Shown in pieces: positions 26,880-34,979 of a stretch of DNA of 64,000 nucleotides; within the stretch, counting starts at the first letter, position 1; each line of letters opens with the position of its first letter. Position numbers and translations under genes: made by a program. Under the pieces are notes generated by a model, which did not search any database, was not told where the DNA came from, and saw only the letters and a list, made by a program, of their open reading frames with translations. Origin of the DNA: Clostridiales bacterium (GTDB taxonomy: Bacteria; Bacillota; Clostridia; Lachnospirales; Lachnospiraceae); NCBI GenBank assembly GCA_021199255.1, contig JAJQIK010000013.1, positions 1 to 64,000 of the forward strand, given 5' to 3'.

Positions 26880-27554
26880 TTGAAAGAATATTTGAATATT
26901 TTGAAAAAATGTCTTTTATTCAAGGATTTATCAGATGGTGAAATATTAAATATGCTGACCTGTATAGACGCAGATATTAAAAAATTTTCCAACGATGATT
27001 ATATCTTGAGAATGGGGGATATCACGGATTCCATCGGTATTCTTTTAAGCGGAAATGCCCTCGTTATTCAAGAGGATTTATGGGGAAACCGTAATATTAT
27101 GACAAGGCTTTCGTCAAGCGATTTTTTTGCGGAGCCCTATGCGGCTATTCCCGATGCCGTACTGAATGTTAGTGTTGTCGCTACAAATGACTGCGAGGTT
27201 ATGAAAATAAACATCCATAAAATGCTTACTATGTGTACCTCAGCCTGTACCTGCCATAACCATTTAATACAAAACCTCGTGACCGCTTTTGCCCAAAAAA
27301 CACTTATGTTTAATGATAAAATAACTCATATGAGCAAACGCAAAACAAGAGATAAAATATTATCCTATTTATCTGCGGAGGCGATACGGCAAAAATCCGT
27401 TTCCTTTCATATCCCGTTTGACAGGCAGCAGCTTGCTGATTTTCTCTGTGTTGAGCGTTCGGCAATGTCTGCTGAATTATCAAAGCTGCAAAAGGAAGGC
27501 CTTATAAAAACATCACACTCACATTTTGAATTAAACATTAATCCCGTTGACTAA
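26880..27554 (+). CDS. Crp/Fnr family transcriptional regulator
   Basis: A cyclic-nucleotide-binding-like beta barrel (residues ~10-120, DYILRMGDITDSIGILLSG) and a C-terminal winged helix (PFDRQQLADFLCVERSAMSA). I place the start at TTG 26880, eight bases after GGAGG, giving 224 residues, the usual size; upstream in-frame ATGs lack a ribosome site. Cysteines around residue 120 (MCTSACTCHN) could bind a cluster or haem. It is divergent from the hemerythrin/DUF1858 genes and presumably controls them. Confidence 0.85.
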   Translation: MKEYLNILKKCLLFKDLSDGEILNMLTCIDADIKKFSNDDYILRMGDITDSIGILLSGNALVIQEDLWGNRNIMTRLSSSDFFAEPYAAIPDAVLNVSVVATNDCEVMKINIHKMLTMCTSACTCHNHLIQNLVTAFAQKTLMFNDKITHMSKRKTRDKILSYLSAEAIRQKSVSFHIPFDRQQLADFLCVERSAMSAELSKLQKEGLIKTSHSHFELNINPVD

Positions 27555-27589
27555 AAAAGGGGCATTATATAACTGCTCCCAAATCCCAG

Positions 27590-27675
27590 ATACTCTATTG
27601 CATGACGGTTTCTCATCCAGTTTGCAACAACCACGTTCGGTTCTTCTTGATTTTTATAACGTGCGATATCAAGAT
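27590..27675 (-). pseudogene. KilA-N domain gene fragment
   Basis: One minus-strand frame reads ARYKNQEEPNVVVANWMRNR followed by HAIEYLGF, matching DIAKYRNEDDPRFVIQNWMRNR in the intact KilA-N protein at 28607-29476. Both ends are missing and there is no start. It is a scar of a second KilA-N gene. Confidence 0.65.
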
Positions 27676-27710
27676 ATCAATCTGCCATACCAGTTCTCTC
27701 CTAGTCGTTT

Positions 27711-28623
27711 TCAATAGTCTTTGGACAAAAGGCAGACCGTCTCGACTGTTGGTTGAAATTCCAAGGGTAATTCTTTCACATCCTCCCCGTTCACAGGAAC
27801 GGGGAAGTTGAATATAATCTTCTTTATCCAGCAGCCATCTTCTCGCTTTTCCGGATAAATCTCTATCCTCTCAATGAAGGTCCGCATGAATTCTTTTCGC
27901 TCTACCTCGGAGGCTTCACCGTAGACCTCATAAAATGCCAGAAGGAGCTGATAGATATTATCGCCGGAGATTTTCTCCTGCCGGATGCTCCGAATCTGAC
28001 TTTGAATATCATCTATCTGAATTTCAATTTCCTCTATTCTGCCATACTGCTCATCATACCGGCGCTGTAGATCCAGTATCTTTCCGCTTCATCTTCTGCG
28101 ATCAAAAGCTGTCCGTTATCCAGTCGATAGCCATAAGGGGCAAAGCCGCCGTTCCATTTTCCTTCTTTGGCCTTCTGCTCCCGCCCTGCCATTGTCTGTG
28201 TGCGGATATTCTCACGCTCAATCTCGGCTACCGCTGACAATACGGAGATCATCAGCTTGCCGGAATCCTTGGAACTGTCGATGCCATCCTCCACACAGAT
28301 CAGGTTCACGCCAAAATCCTGCATCAGCTGTAAAGAGTTCAGCACATCAGCGGCATTTCGTCCGAACCTGGACAGCTTAAACACCAGCACAAAAGAGACG
28401 CTGTCTTTTCCTTTCTGGATGTCGTTCAACATCCTCTGGAATTCCAATCTTCCCTGGATATCTTGCCCGAAAAACCTTCATCGAAATACTCCCCGGCAAT
28501 CGTCATATCCTCATATTCTGCCTATTTCCATAGCTTGTCCCGCTGGGCGTCCAGACTGTACCCATCCACCTGAATGGAAGTGGATACCCTTGTATAAATA
28601 TAGCATTTAGTTTTCTTTTTCAC
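27711..28623 (-). pseudogene. Large serine recombinase, broken (stop, frameshift, internal deletion)
   Basis: Starting at GTG 28623, the frame reads YTRVSTSIQVDGYSLDAQRD, the serine-recombinase N-terminus with catalytic serine. A TAG interrupts soon after (AQRDKLWK*), a frameshift near 28450 moves to the frame with FKLSRFGRNAADVLN and ENIRTQTMAGREQKAKEGKW, and near 28090 the frame jumps to a C-terminal coiled coil ending PTVETVCLLSKDY. The central zinc-ribbon domain is missing. It overlaps the KilA-N stop by 17 bp, as in an operon. Site-specific recombination must be lost. Confidence 0.85.
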
Positions 28624-29476
28624 TTCTCTCCCCTCCCGGCAAGGCCGCGATCTGCGTGGTATCCAAAGAAGATAATGTCTGCATCTGTTTCACCGCCAGT
28701 TCCCGCAGCAGCACCAGCCGTTCCGACTGCGGTTTGTCCTGCTCAATCAGAACCGCATTGTAGCTTTCCATATTCGCCAGCACCAGCAGCTGATTCAGGT
28801 TCGCATCATCCCGCATATTTCCCTTTTTGCCCGGATTCTTATCTCTCCACTGCTTTGCTGTCTGGCCAAACAATGCAACATTCAGCAAATCCGCTTCACT
28901 GGCATAGGTGTAGGAAATCTGCTCCGGTGTCAATTCCGGGGGAATGAGATTCCCTTTTATGGCATCGGTATGAATCCGGTAATTCAGCTTTGCAATCTCC
29001 CGATTCAGGTTCCAATCTAACGAAAGCCGACTGTTTTCATCTTTTTTCAGCCGTCTATAATCTTTCATAATATACAACTGAAATTCAGGAGAAATCCATG
29101 TAGCAAATGACATAGCGATATCACTATGTGCATAAGTTCCACCGTACCGTCCTGCTTTTGAAATGATGCCAATAGCATTTACCTGTTCTATCCATTTTGT
29201 AGGCGTCATTACAAATCTGTTCAATCCTGCCTCACTTCTAACCGCCTCGAATTGCACACGGTTAAAATCGGGATTATGAAGTTCCTCCCATACTGCCAAA
29301 AACTCTATTGTGTTGCGGTTCCGCATCCAGTTTTGGATAACAAAACGGGGATCATCTTCATTTCTGTATTTTGCAATATCAGTCAGGGAGATGAACTCAT
29401 TTTCAAAATCATTCGTGTAAATGCTAATATCAAATCCCTTTGCATGTATCGTTTCCTTCACTGTCTTTCCTGCCAT
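28607..29476 (-). CDS. KilA-N domain protein
   Basis: A 289-residue protein with an N-terminal KilA-N DNA-binding domain (SLTDIAKYRNEDDPRFVIQN, then WMRNRNTIEFL; THAHSDIAMSFATWISPEF-like core near residues 110-130). The C-terminal part is helical with YTYASEADLLNVALFGQTAK. KilA-N proteins are typical of phages and mobile elements; function here is unknown. ATG 29476 follows GGGGAGGAACTAAC. It lies between an HTH gene and the recombinase remnant, which it probably shared an operon with. Confidence 0.85.
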   Translation of the reverse strand: MAGKTVKETIHAKGFDISIYTNDFENEFISLTDIAKYRNEDDPRFVIQNWMRNRNTIEFLAVWEELHNPDFNRVQFEAVRSEAGLNRFVMTPTKWIEQVNAIGIISKAGRYGGTYAHSDIAMSFATWISPEFQLYIMKDYRRLKKDENSRLSLDWNLNREIAKLNYRIHTDAIKGNLIPPELTPEQISYTYASEADLLNVALFGQTAKQWRDKNPGKKGNMRDDANLNQLLVLANMESYNAVLIEQDKPQSERLVLLRELAVKQMQTLSSLDTTQIAALPGGERSEKEN

Positions 29477-29492
29477 GTTAGTTCCTCCCCAT

Positions 29493-29726
29493 TTAGTCAT
29501 TATTATCAGACACTCTGTCCACCGCTGCTTTTTCTCCGTTCGTTACATCAATCTTTTCCGTCCGAATATAATACTCCAGCAACCGCAGCACATAATCCGG
29601 CGCATGCCTGTTACCTAATTCCCATTCTGTCACAGTCCGATAGGGAATCTGAAAGTATTCGCAAAATTCCTTACGGTTCATTCCCGTACACTCCCGAAGT
29701 TCTTTTATTTTTTCCTTGCACTCCAT
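29493..29726 (-). CDS. Small helix-turn-helix regulator
   Basis: A 77-residue XRE-like DNA-binding protein (ELRECTGMNRKEFCEYFQIP, then YRTVTEWELGNRHAPDY). ATG 29726 follows GGGAGAAAAGATT; 29750 is the alternative. It is followed after 16 bp by KilA-N. A perfect 15-bp inverted repeat lies just upstream at 29752-29798, presumably its operator, so it likely represses the HTH-KilA-N-recombinase unit. Confidence 0.82.
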   Translation of the reverse strand: MECKEKIKELRECTGMNRKEFCEYFQIPYRTVTEWELGNRHAPDYVLRLLEYYIRTEKIDVTNGEKAAVDRVSDNND

Positions 29727-29751
29727 AATCTTTTCTCCCATAAATAGCAAT

Positions 29752-29798
29752 CACGTTGTGTATTTATCATAGCACATCCTCGGTAAATACACAACGTG
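29752..29798. promoter_or_regulatory. 15-bp inverted-repeat operator of HTH/KilA-N unit
   Basis: CACGTTGTGTATTTA and TAAATACACAACGTG are perfect inverted repeats separated by 17 bp, starting 25 bp upstream of the HTH start codon. Each arm could bind one regulator dimer across the promoter. Confidence 0.75.
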
Positions 29799-29821
29799 TA
29801 AATACTATTTCAACATATTTT

Positions 29822-30169
29822 CTATGCCGCCCTCAAGCTGCCCTCTCTGTCTTTGGACCCATCAATCTGTACATCAGCCTCTTTTCCCCTGTGCTTTTCC
29901 AAAACGCCTGGTCCATATTTCACAAACATTCCCGCCATCACATCCACGCAGCGCTCAAGCCAGGCTCCGTCCCTCCAGCGCGATTTGTCCATATCTTTCC
30001 TTAAAAAATCTGTGCCGAACAGCAGAATCAGAATCACTGCCGCTCCTAATATTTTCGTAAACGACCTGTCTCCGAATATTTTTACTTTCCGCTTAAATAC
30101 GAGCTTCCAGAACCTTTCCTGTCCCGTTTTAACCTTATAGAAATCAGGATAAGGTGTACGAATTGTCAT
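29822..30169 (-). CDS. Hypothetical protein, one membrane segment
   Basis: A 115-residue basic protein. The N-terminal third is charged (TPYPDFYKVKTGQERFWKLV), followed by one hydrophobic segment ILGAAVILILLFGTDFL near residue 42 and a charged tail ending in an EGSLRAA. No family recognised. Its start overlaps the stop of the 67-residue gene at 30166 by 4 bp, so they are coupled. It belongs to the accessory region. Confidence 0.6.
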   Translation of the reverse strand: MTIRTPYPDFYKVKTGQERFWKLVFKRKVKIFGDRSFTKILGAAVILILLFGTDFLRKDMDKSRWRDGAWLERCVDVMAGMFVKYGPGVLEKHRGKEADVQIDGSKDREGSLRAA

Positions 30170-30369
30170 TGTTGCATTTTCAACATACTTGCGCTAATGG
30201 GCTGAATGCTTCCATTTTCAATCCGTATAACCACCACTCCGTCGTTGCTCGGGCGAAAATCAAATTGCATGATTCCACTAACCCCTTTAAGGTTCTCTTC
30301 TTTTTTCTTAGCCTCTCTTACATAATCATTGAAGTATTCTTCAACCGATGGGATAAACACATCTTTCAT
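30166..30369 (-). CDS. Hypothetical protein, 67 aa
   Basis: A small soluble protein with a helical charged N-terminus (SVEEYFNDYVREAKKKEENL) and a beta-rich end (DGVVVIRIENGSIQPISA). It is translationally coupled to the 115-residue gene downstream. GGGGAGG lies upstream of the ATG at ordinary spacing. Function unknown; such small paired genes are common in integrative elements. Confidence 0.6.
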   Translation of the reverse strand: MKDVFIPSVEEYFNDYVREAKKKEENLKGVSGIMQFDFRPSNDGVVVIRIENGSIQPISASMLKMQQ

Positions 30370-30522
30370 AAATCAATTCATGACCTCCCCGCTCTTGATT
30401 TATCGCCATTTGTATAGTATACTTACACAACAGTCTGTCGTATATTCATATTGTAGGCATAGGGCAGGCAGAAATCAATGCGCAGTATTTTTTTAATGTC
30501 GCGCAATTCGGAGAGAAATCCT

Positions 30523-31122
30523 ATGAACAAATTTGAGATAAAGTCACAAAATACAAAGAGAGCGCTTGTCAACGCCTTCTGGGAATTAACAAGAGAGAAA
30601 GAACTGCACAAGATAAAAATCAAGGATGTAACGGACAGGGCAGGCGTCTATCGAAGCACCTTTTATCTGCATTTCGTCGATATCCTTGACCTGCTGGAGC
30701 AGGAAGAGGATCTGCTTGTGGAGAAATGGCAGACTCGCGCGGTCCATGTCCCTGATTTGTCTTCCTCCAATGAATTATTCCTTACGCTGTCCAACTATTA
30801 CATAGAGAATGGAGATAAGGTGTTTACGCTGTTAAATAACAGGGCATACAGCAAATATGAAGAGAAGATGAAAGATAGTATCCGAAAAATGATATACTCC
30901 CAGTACGCTCCGGCAAACGTTACATCATTTGACTATTCCTTTGAGTTCTACATTGATGGAATCATTGGCAGTTTATGCAAATGGCATTCTGAAGGGCAAA
31001 CCGAGAATGTCAACATTGTGATAGCACAAATGTTAAATTTGATTCAACATGGCATTGGCAATGCCTACTGGAAAACAGATACCTCGCCATCAAGACTGGG
31101 AGACACAGGCGCTCACTGCTGA
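30523..31122 (+). CDS. TetR/AcrR family regulator
   Basis: A 199-residue protein. Its N-terminus is a TetR helix-turn-helix (KIKIKDVTDRAGVYRSTFYL, then HFVDILDLLEQ), and its helical C-terminus contains FYIDGIIGSLCKWHSEGQTE, typical of TetR proteins with a TetR_C domain of Firmicutes. Start ATG 30523 follows GGAGAGAAATCC. It stands alone; no transporter or enzyme gene is adjacent in the same orientation, so its target may have been lost or lie elsewhere. Confidence 0.85.
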   Translation: MNKFEIKSQNTKRALVNAFWELTREKELHKIKIKDVTDRAGVYRSTFYLHFVDILDLLEQEEDLLVEKWQTRAVHVPDLSSSNELFLTLSNYYIENGDKVFTLLNNRAYSKYEEKMKDSIRKMIYSQYAPANVTSFDYSFEFYIDGIIGSLCKWHSEGQTENVNIVIAQMLNLIQHGIGNAYWKTDTSPSRLGDTGAHC

Positions 31123-31230
31123 GTGCCTGGAATCCCCACCTTAAAGGCGTAACTTTTCTACAGGTATAAACAACAAATACATAGCGCTTGAGCAGTGGCG
31201 CTTAAATATAATGGGCGGCAAGGGCATCCG

Positions 31231-31413
31231 CTAAAAACCAGCAAGCAGCTTCACAGCTGTGTAAACCACAATTACAGCCCCGGCCACGCTGACAATACCA
31301 TAAATTTTTCTGGACTCCGGGTCGTCTTTCTCTTTCAGGAAATAATACAGCCCTGCAACCAGAACCATGATACCGATCACCAGAAATATTACACTCCAGA
31401 TCATACTTTTCAC
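31231..31413 (-). CDS. Small two-helix membrane protein of metal-efflux operon
   Basis: Sixty residues with two hydrophobic helices (MIWSVIFLVIGIMVLVAGLY and IYGIVSVAGAVIVVYTAVKL) joined by a charged loop KEKDDPESRK. Its start overlaps the ATPase stop by 4 bp. It is likely a small subunit or stabiliser of the P-type ATPase; family unknown. Confidence 0.7.
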   Translation of the reverse strand: MKSMIWSVIFLVIGIMVLVAGLYYFLKEKDDPESRKIYGIVSVAGAVIVVYTAVKLLAGF

Positions 31414-33296
31414 CTCCGTTTCCTCCAGTTCAATAAAAGTGCAGAATTGCCGATCACGATTACAGAACCTGCATTATGGACAAGAGCGCCCACGACTGGG
31501 TTCAGTATGCCTGTAATGGCGAGGATGATTGCGATAAAGTTGAGTGTCAGAGAGAATGTCATGTTCAGCTTGATAGTAGTCATCATCCTTTTGGAGAGCG
31601 CCACCAGATGGGGAAGCTCCTCCACCTTATCATCCACTAGTGCGATGTCCGCAGCGTCCACCGCAATATCGCTTCCAATGCCGCCCATGGCAATGCCGAC
31701 ATCCGCTTTTTTCAGCGCCGGTGCATCGTTGACGCCGTCGCCGATCATGCAGACCGATTCCTGTTTTTCCTGATAGGAACCGATCCATTTCAGCTTATCC
31801 TCCGGCAGACAATTTGCACGCACTTCCTCAATATGCAGCTGCCCCGCAATCGCGGCGGCGGCTTCTTCATTATCTCCAGTCAGAAGTACAGGCTCTATAG
31901 AAAGGCGTTTGAGCTGGTCGATCATAGAAGCGCTGTTCTCCCTCGGCGTATCGGAAAGGACAAGGAAACCGGACAGTTTATTATCCGCACTCACATAAAT
32001 CACCGTACAGCCCTGTTCCAAAAATTCTCCTGTCTCCGCAAGGACCGCCTCTGTGACTGCGATATTCTTTTCCGCCATCATTTCATAATTTCCGGCAAGA
32101 ATCGCCGTCCCGTTGATCACAGCCGATACACCGCGCCCCGGCAGCATGGCAAACTGATCGCAGGAGGGAAGGGCGTTCCCTGTCCCTGTGCTGTAACTCC
32201 TTACGATCGCCCTGCCCAGCGGATGCTCTGACAGCTGTTCTGCGGCGGCGCAGAAGGAGTAGATTTCCTCAGAGGACAGCTCCGGGAGAATACTTTTTGC
32301 GCAAATGACCTTTGGCGTTCCGTAAGTGAGGGTGCCTGTTTTATCAAATGTAATCCTTTTCACCTTTGCCAGTCGTTCCAGTGCATCCCCTTCTTTTACG
32401 AGGAAACCGTGCTTCGTGGCATTTCCAATCGCTGCCATGATTGCTGTCGGCGTCGCCAGAACCAATGCACAGGGGCAGAACACAACCAGAATGGTCACAG
32501 CCCGGATAATCTGCCCGGTCACAAGCCAGGTGATGGCTGCGGCAGAGAGCGCGATCACTACGATCCAGGTCGCCCAGCGGTCTGCGATCCCCACGATTTT
32601 CGCTTTCCCTGCATCTGCGGACTGCACAAGGCGTATCATTCTCTGGAGGGAGCTGTCTTCGCCCACCTTTGTCGCTTCCATATCGAAAGCGCCAAACTGA
32701 TTGACCGTTCCGGAGGAAACCTCATCCCCGGCAGCCTTATCTACCGGCATGGACTCGCCGGTCATAACCGCCTGGTTGATAGAAGTCTGGCCGGAAAGGA
32801 TCACACCGTCCACCGGGATCGTCTCTCCCGGAAGGATCCGGACTTTATCGCCAACTTTGACCTGCATGGAAGGGACGATGGTTTCCTTCCCATCTGCACC
32901 CAGTATCCGAGCCGTCGTCGGGGTCAGCTTCACGAGCTTCTCAATGCCGCTTCTCGCTTTTGCAACGGTCAGTTCTTCCAGAAGCCCGCCGAGCTGCATG
33001 ATAACCGCCACCTCACCGGCGGCAAAAATTTCTCCAGTGATCACAGAGGCGATCAATGCAATGGAGACAAGAACATCCGCTTTGATGTCAAAAGTCGTAA
33101 CAAGGCCGATGATGGCTTCCATAATGATCGGAATTCCGCAAAATACAATGGCGATCCATGCGGCATCAAAAGGAAATGGCGACCATCCGGTCAGGCTGCA
33201 TAGGACCGCTGCCCCTGATATAATCAGGAAAATAATATCCTTTTTGATTCCCCCTAATTCCAATACCCATTCAAGTCTGGACATCACTGCTTTCAT
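31410..33296 (-). CDS. P1B-type heavy-metal ATPase (CPC motif)
   Basis: A 628-residue metal-efflux pump without an N-terminal HMA domain. It has actuator MTGES, the membrane metal motif FCPCALVLATPTA, DKTGTLTYGT, SEHPLGRAIV and GDGVNDAPALKKADVG. The last helices read TLNFIAIILAITGILNPVVG and ALVHNAGSVIVIG, unlike the YN/MSS of classic copper pumps and the K/D of CadA, so the metal is uncertain (Cu+, Zn2+ or Cd2+). It overlaps both the DtxR-like gene and the small membrane gene by 4 bp: a tightly coupled operon. Confidence 0.9.
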   Translation of the reverse strand: MKAVMSRLEWVLELGGIKKDIIFLIISGAAVLCSLTGWSPFPFDAAWIAIVFCGIPIIMEAIIGLVTTFDIKADVLVSIALIASVITGEIFAAGEVAVIMQLGGLLEELTVAKARSGIEKLVKLTPTTARILGADGKETIVPSMQVKVGDKVRILPGETIPVDGVILSGQTSINQAVMTGESMPVDKAAGDEVSSGTVNQFGAFDMEATKVGEDSSLQRMIRLVQSADAGKAKIVGIADRWATWIVVIALSAAAITWLVTGQIIRAVTILVVFCPCALVLATPTAIMAAIGNATKHGFLVKEGDALERLAKVKRITFDKTGTLTYGTPKVICAKSILPELSSEEIYSFCAAAEQLSEHPLGRAIVRSYSTGTGNALPSCDQFAMLPGRGVSAVINGTAILAGNYEMMAEKNIAVTEAVLAETGEFLEQGCTVIYVSADNKLSGFLVLSDTPRENSASMIDQLKRLSIEPVLLTGDNEEAAAAIAGQLHIEEVRANCLPEDKLKWIGSYQEKQESVCMIGDGVNDAPALKKADVGIAMGGIGSDIAVDAADIALVDDKVEELPHLVALSKRMMTTIKLNMTFSLTLNFIAIILAITGILNPVVGALVHNAGSVIVIGNSALLLNWRKRR

Positions 33297-33709
33297 ATGA
33301 GCTTAAGTTCCTCCTCTTTTTGCATACCGCCCGCCGCGATCCGTTCAAAGCTTTCATTGCTGAGCGCATGGCCCATTCGGCTTCCTTCCCTGTCTGCCAA
33401 AACAGGGGCAACACCGGCAAGCACCAGATTTTTCTCGAAAAAAATATGTTTACGATGCGTTATCTCCGCTTTCAGAGAACCTTGCTCTGTCAGGTGGAGG
33501 CAATACTTTTCATCCATCAAAAGAAAACCATCCCGTTCCAGCGACAGGACCGCCTGGCTGACGCTGGCCCTGGAAAAGCCCATAAAGGAAGCAAGGTCGG
33601 AAGACCGTATTTCGTTTTGTTCTTTAAGAAGCAGAAACAGAGCTTCCAAATAATCCTCCCTGGACTCCTGGCGAATTTGGTTCATACGATTCTTCTGAGT
33701 ATCATTCAT
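33293..33709 (-). CDS. DtxR-family metal-dependent regulator
   Basis: A 138-residue DtxR/MntR-type repressor: winged helix in the first ~70 residues (EDYLEALFLLLKEQNEIRSS, FMGFSRASVSQAVLSLERDG), then the dimerisation region HRKHIFFEKNLVLAGV. No SH3 domain. Metal-ligand-like residues (E, H, H) recur near EITHRKHI and MGHALSNESFERI. It is the first gene of the efflux operon, behind a near-consensus promoter. Confidence 0.88.
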   Translation of the reverse strand: MNDTQKNRMNQIRQESREDYLEALFLLLKEQNEIRSSDLASFMGFSRASVSQAVLSLERDGFLLMDEKYCLHLTEQGSLKAEITHRKHIFFEKNLVLAGVAPVLADREGSRMGHALSNESFERIAAGGMQKEEELKLI

Positions 33710-33731
33710 TGACTTTTCCCTTCTTTCGCCT

Positions 33732-33784
33732 TATACCCGTAGGGGTATATGTTTATTATACATATAGGGGTATGGGAATGTCAA
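33732..33784 (-). promoter_or_regulatory. Consensus promoter with CsoR-like operator, efflux operon
   Basis: On the minus strand TTGACA (33779-33784) and TATAAT (33755-33760) are spaced 18 bp. Five bases past the -10 box is the palindrome TATACCC-GTAG-GGGTATA (33732-33749), like CsoR operators with C/G tracts. A further ATAGGGGTATG lies between the two promoter boxes. The nearby CsoR-like gene has the same arrangement. Confidence 0.78.
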
Positions 33785-33871
33785 GCGATCCGCCTGAAGA
33801 TTAGGATGTGCTAACAGATTTGAATCCTGTACAGACGTGAAGTGGTGCATTTCCGGGAAACTTCCGGAAAA

Positions 33872-33903
33872 AACGAAAGCAGCCGTGAATGACTGCTTTC
33901 GTT
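33872..33903 (-). terminator. Terminator downstream of CsoR-like gene
   Basis: AACGAAAGCAG and CTGCTTTCGTT form an 11-bp stem with a 10-base loop. On the minus strand it is followed by a T-run. It lies about 180 bp past the CsoR-like stop. Confidence 0.78.
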
Positions 33904-33923
33904 TTGAATATTTTATAAATTAT

Positions 33924-34090
33924 ATGATACCATGGATTTCTACGCGCTCTGCGCTCCCGAAATCCTAAAAACATTCGGAATCTGCTCATTTTTCCAAGAA
34001 AAATGGCTACTTCCTCATGTTTTTGCGGGTCTCAAAGTCATGAATACGAATGCAAGCATTCGATTCATGGCTTTTGGACCCTGGTATCAT
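33924..34090. repeat. Nested inverted-repeat segment (possible miniature element)
   Basis: ATGATACC (33924-33931) and GGTATCAT (34083-34090) bracket about 150 bp without a gene. Inside are CATTTTT/AAAAATG and a strong hairpin of CATGAATACGAATGC with GCATTCGATTCATG (one bulge). The right arm overlaps the CsoR-like stop codon. Confidence 0.45.
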
Positions 34091-34362
34091 CCCATATTTG
34101 CGAAGCGCTCTACTGCTTTCGTGAAATCAGCAATCGTTTTATCAGCGTCGCCGTGTTCGATCCCGTCACGCACACAATGCTGAATATGTCCCTCAAGTAC
34201 AACTTTACCGCATCCATGCAGGGCAGATTTCGCCGCATTGATCTGAGCCAGAATATCCTCACAGGGAATGTCCTCGTCCACCATCCGGTCAATCGCCTGC
34301 ACCTGTCCAATTATTTTTTTCAGCCTGCGATGCAGGTTCTCTGCATCCATACATTGCCTCAT
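34087..34362 (-). CDS. CsoR/RcnR-family metal-sensing repressor
   Basis: A 91-residue all-helical repressor (DUF156). The CsoR-type C-H-C ligand set is visible at C34 (DIPCEDIL), H59 and C63 (EGHIQHCVRDG), with an extra C51. That pattern suggests Cu(I) or a related soft metal or sulfur species. Its promoter carries a palindrome at the same place as the one ahead of the DtxR-ATPase operon, so it probably regulates both. GGAGGG precedes the ATG. Confidence 0.9.
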   Translation of the reverse strand: MRQCMDAENLHRRLKKIIGQVQAIDRMVDEDIPCEDILAQINAAKSALHGCGKVVLEGHIQHCVRDGIEHGDADKTIADFTKAVERFANMG

Positions 34363-34375
34363 ATCGTTCCCTCCT

Positions 34376-34427
34376 TATACATAAGGGTGTATACGTACAT
34401 GATATAGCATTTTAGATTGTTTGTCAA
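34376..34427 (-). promoter_or_regulatory. Promoter and operator of CsoR-like gene
   Basis: On the minus strand TTGACA (34422-34427) and TATCAT (34399-34404) are spaced 17 bp. The palindrome TATACA-TAAGGG-TGTATA (34376-34393) starts five bases past the -10 box, the same distance as in the efflux-operon promoter at 33732-33784. Confidence 0.72.
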
Positions 34428-34441
34428 TCAAATGGGAACCA

Positions 34442-34693
34442 TCAATCTGGCAACCCATGCGTCCCGGCCATATCCCTGTCATACTGCTCTAATTCGCCGG
34501 AGAATACCAGTCTGGCGTAGGTCAGCGGCTCATTATAAATCAACCAGTCAATTTCAGTCTGCATGGGAATAGTAGGGCAAATTTCATCGTCTACATCTGG
34601 AGTGTAGATACTGATTTCTGTGCCGTCATGAAACCGCAGCTCCACACTGGCGGTGTCGATGTTAAATTTGCAAGATGCCTTCATATCAAACAC
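34442..34693 (-). CDS. DUF6061-like small protein
   Basis: An 83-residue acidic protein (FNIDTASVELRFHDGTEISI, then IPMQTEIDWLIYNEPLTYAR) resembling DUF6061, a small family carried by integrative elements of gut Firmicutes. Function unknown. Its start overlaps the end of the RlmD-like module gene by 8 bp. It is part of the recombinase scar. Confidence 0.65.
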   Translation of the reverse strand: MFDMKASCKFNIDTASVELRFHDGTEISIYTPDVDDEICPTIPMQTEIDWLIYNEPLTYARLVFSGELEQYDRDMAGTHGLPD

Positions 34694-34961
34694 TCCCTTC
34701 TATCATCTTGAAATGCCGCAACGCTTCTACAATCGCCTTTTCTTTTTCCGGCGGACACTGCGGCTGTCTTGCATTCTCGGATTTCGGCTTATTGTAATTC
34801 TCCCGCTCGATAATCCCGTACTTCTGCTTAATCTGCGCGATGTACAGAGAGGACACCGACAATCCGGTATGCTCTTTCACATAATCCTTGATCTGACCAT
34901 ATGTGGCACATTTCTGAAACCCAGACATATCCATATCCTCCAGAGAGAACTCCACACGCAC
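34686..34961 (-). CDS. Free-standing RlmD C-terminal extension module
   Basis: Ninety-one residues from a GTG start. SLYIAQIKQKYGII, NYNKPKSENARQPQCPPEKE and ALRHFKMI align with the last ~80 residues of the host RlmD at 38182 (AYIAQVKRECGIEM, NYNLSKSEDYEPKQVTPEKR, ALRHFRMIE). The frame is the same as the upstream recombinase tail, separated by one TGA plus six codons. It may be an independent small gene, or the 3' end of an rlmD copy captured by an element. No obvious ribosome site. Confidence 0.65.
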   Translation of the reverse strand: MRVEFSLEDMDMSGFQKCATYGQIKDYVKEHTGLSVSSLYIAQIKQKYGIIERENYNKPKSENARQPQCPPEKEKAIVEALRHFKMIEGSV

Positions 34962-34979
34962 TTTCTTCGAGTTGATTTC

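Noticed and set aside
34686..34961. Calling this gene a full methyltransferase
   Set aside because: It matches only the C-terminal extension of RlmD; the SAM-binding and catalytic parts are absent.
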